A DNA stretch of 9,768 bases from Nostocoides sp039812405. Its GTDB lineage: Bacteria; Actinomycetota; Actinomycetes; Actinomycetales; Dermatophilaceae. The stretch covers positions 1 through 9,768 of the forward strand of contig JBDIAL010000139.1 in assembly GCA_039812405.1 (NCBI GenBank). The letters run 5' to 3'. The notes below the pieces were generated by a model that made no database searches, had not been told where the DNA came from, and saw only the letters and a program-made list of their open reading frames with translations. Shown here one piece after another: positions 5,541 through 9,768 of the stretch (within the stretch, counting starts at the first letter, position 1; the number at the start of each line of letters is the position of its first letter). Position numbers and translations under genes: made by a program.

Positions 5541-6125
5541 TCAGGAGCCGGCCGAGTCGGTCGCCGACGTCGCGGGCACCGTCTTGGAGATCCAGTTCGG
5601 CTTGCTCGGCGAGATGCTGAGCGACGTCGCGTCGAACGTCCCGAACTGCGGGCTCACCGAGATGTGCTGCTTGCCGATCGCGGCGAGGATCTGCTTCTGG
5701 ACCGCGGTGGCCTTGGCCTGGGTGGCCGTCGCCTGGCCCCACGAGCTGAGCGTCGAGGCGATGTCGTTGACCTGGATGAGGGTCACCGTCGAGTCGGCCG
5801 GGTCGCTGATCGTGGTCAGCTCGGTCCGGGCGGTGGCGGCGCTGCTCGGTATGCCGTTCTGCTGGGCCACCGAGATGTAGGCGGGCGCGACGATGAGGTA
5901 GTTCAGCGCGTTGCCCGTCGTGAGCGGTGACTGCAGGCTGGCCTTGAACTGCTCGTTGATCTGCTGGGCGGCGACCATCGCGTCGTCCGTGGTGATCCTC
6001 GTGCCGTCGACGACCGCGGCCGTCCCGGCGCTGCCGGACCATCTCGTCTCGCTGCTGCAAGCGGTCAGGGCGAGCGCGCCCCCGAGTGCGGTGGCGGCGA
6101 TGATGCCGCGAAGCGGTGCCTTCAC
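5541..6125 (-). CDS. SurA N-terminal domain lipoprotein
   Basis: A 194-residue exported lipoprotein. The signal peptide (KAPLRG, then IIAATALGGALALTAC) ends in a lipobox LTAC with the lipidated cysteine at C23. A short SSETRWSGSAG linker leads to a SurA-like N-terminal chaperone domain from about 35 (AAVVDGTRITTDDAMVAAQQ). The tail has the SPQFGTFDATSLSI pattern (158-171) that I associate with actinobacterial SurA_N proteins. No parvulin peptidyl-prolyl isomerase domain is present, so a role in binding or folding exported proteins is inference. The GTG at 6125 is preferred over the ATG pair at 6173/6170 because it has AGGAAGG 8 nt upstream and puts the charged region right at the start of the signal peptide. 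The gene lies between mfd and mazG, a position I have seen in other actinobacteria. It contains a rare ATA Ile codon inside a GTATGC word at 5849. Confidence 0.85.
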   Translation of the reverse strand: MKAPLRGIIAATALGGALALTACSSETRWSGSAGTAAVVDGTRITTDDAMVAAQQINEQFKASLQSPLTTGNALNYLIVAPAYISVAQQNGIPSSAATARTELTTISDPADSTVTLIQVNDIASTLSSWGQATATQAKATAVQKQILAAIGKQHISVSPQFGTFDATSLSISPSKPNWISKTVPATSATDSAGS

Positions 6126-6133
6126 TCGTCGTG

Positions 6134-6140
6134 CCTTCCT
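6134..6140 (-). promoter_or_regulatory. Ribosome binding site deciding the lipoprotein start
   Basis: On the minus strand AGGAAGG stands 8 nt before the GTG at 6125. The upstream ATG pair has no comparable site, so this favours the shorter protein with a conventional lipoprotein signal peptide. Confidence 0.7.
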
Positions 6141-6218
6141 GTCGGTCGCGTCGTCCGCGTCGGGGTCCATCATGGCCTGTTCCGGCGAGAAGTGCGCGCA
6201 CCGGGTCCGGGCCGGCCC

Positions 6219-6246
6219 TGCATGAGACTGTCCGAATGGGTCGGAT

Positions 6247-6253
<7 letters not shown>
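6219..6253 (-). terminator. Imperfect hairpin at the end of mfd (possible terminator)
   Basis: TGCATGA (6219-6225) pairs with TCATGCA (6247-6253), and inside them TCCGA (6231-6235) pairs with TCGGA (6241-6245) around ATGGG. An asymmetric bulge separates the two stems. The mfd stop codon lies in the outer arm. A perfect 10-bp palindrome GGGCCGGCCC (6209-6218) directly adjoins it. This could end or attenuate mfd transcription before the lipoprotein gene; no T-run follows. Confidence 0.35.

Positions 6254-9768
<3,515 letters not shown>

Noticed and set aside
6126..6173. Upstream ATG-ATG start (MMDPD...) for the lipoprotein
   Set aside because: It has no good ribosome binding site and would put 16 mostly polar residues before the signal peptide; the GTG at 6125 has AGGAAGG at 8 nt.
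5500..6201. N-terminal extension of mazG to 6201
   Set aside because: It would overlap the whole lipoprotein gene, and the extra residues are low-complexity R/G/H/D sequence unlike any MazG.

Overview
The window is a high-GC (about 72% by eye) actinobacterial chromosome segment. Every gene I can support lies on the minus strand, so transcription runs from position 9768 toward 1. In that order the genes are mfd (5' end outside the window), a SurA_N-type lipoprotein, mazG, a phytanoyl-CoA dioxygenase (PhyH) family protein, a sulfotransferase, eno, an ftsB/divIC-like septum protein, and the first 39 codons of a DUF501 protein. The backbone mfd - mazG - ... - eno - ftsB-like - DUF501 matches the order I know from Mycobacterium tuberculosis (Rv1020, Rv1021, Rv1023, Rv1024, Rv1025). 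Composition and gene order suggest a member of the Micrococcales, perhaps Intrasporangiaceae; that placement is inference.

Region by region: 6247-9768 is mfd (transcription-repair coupling). 5541-6125 encodes a small lipoprotein with a SurA-like N-terminal domain. 4714-5499 is mazG (NTP clean-up). 3715-4536 and 2270-3544 hold two accessory enzymes, the PhyH-family oxygenase and the sulfotransferase, each with its own upstream gap. They sit where M. tuberculosis carries lpqU. 758-2050 is enolase, followed at 13 bp by the FtsB-like gene, whose stop overlaps the start of the DUF501 gene. Those last three look like one operon. No gene-free stretch exceeds about 220 bases. I see no tRNA, rRNA, CRISPR, transposase or phage gene.

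Two non-coding signals stand out. First, the hexamer GCATAC/GTATGC occurs 15 times (about 2 expected from composition), 13 of them as GGCATAC/GTATGCC. It occurs in both orientations and in all three codon phases. Within the called genes, every TAT and ATA trinucleotide lies inside one of these hexamers, including an ATA isoleucine codon and a CAT-ACT pair, which looks like selection on the DNA word itself. Two opposed copies form a hairpin between the sulfotransferase gene and eno, an arrangement reminiscent of DNA-uptake sequences. Second, the mazG-phyH gap carries two tandem 47-nt copies (period 64) of a structured element. It has identical 9-bp inverted ends and an inner hairpin whose two middle base pairs differ between copies by compensatory changes. 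One copy supplies the mazG stop codon.
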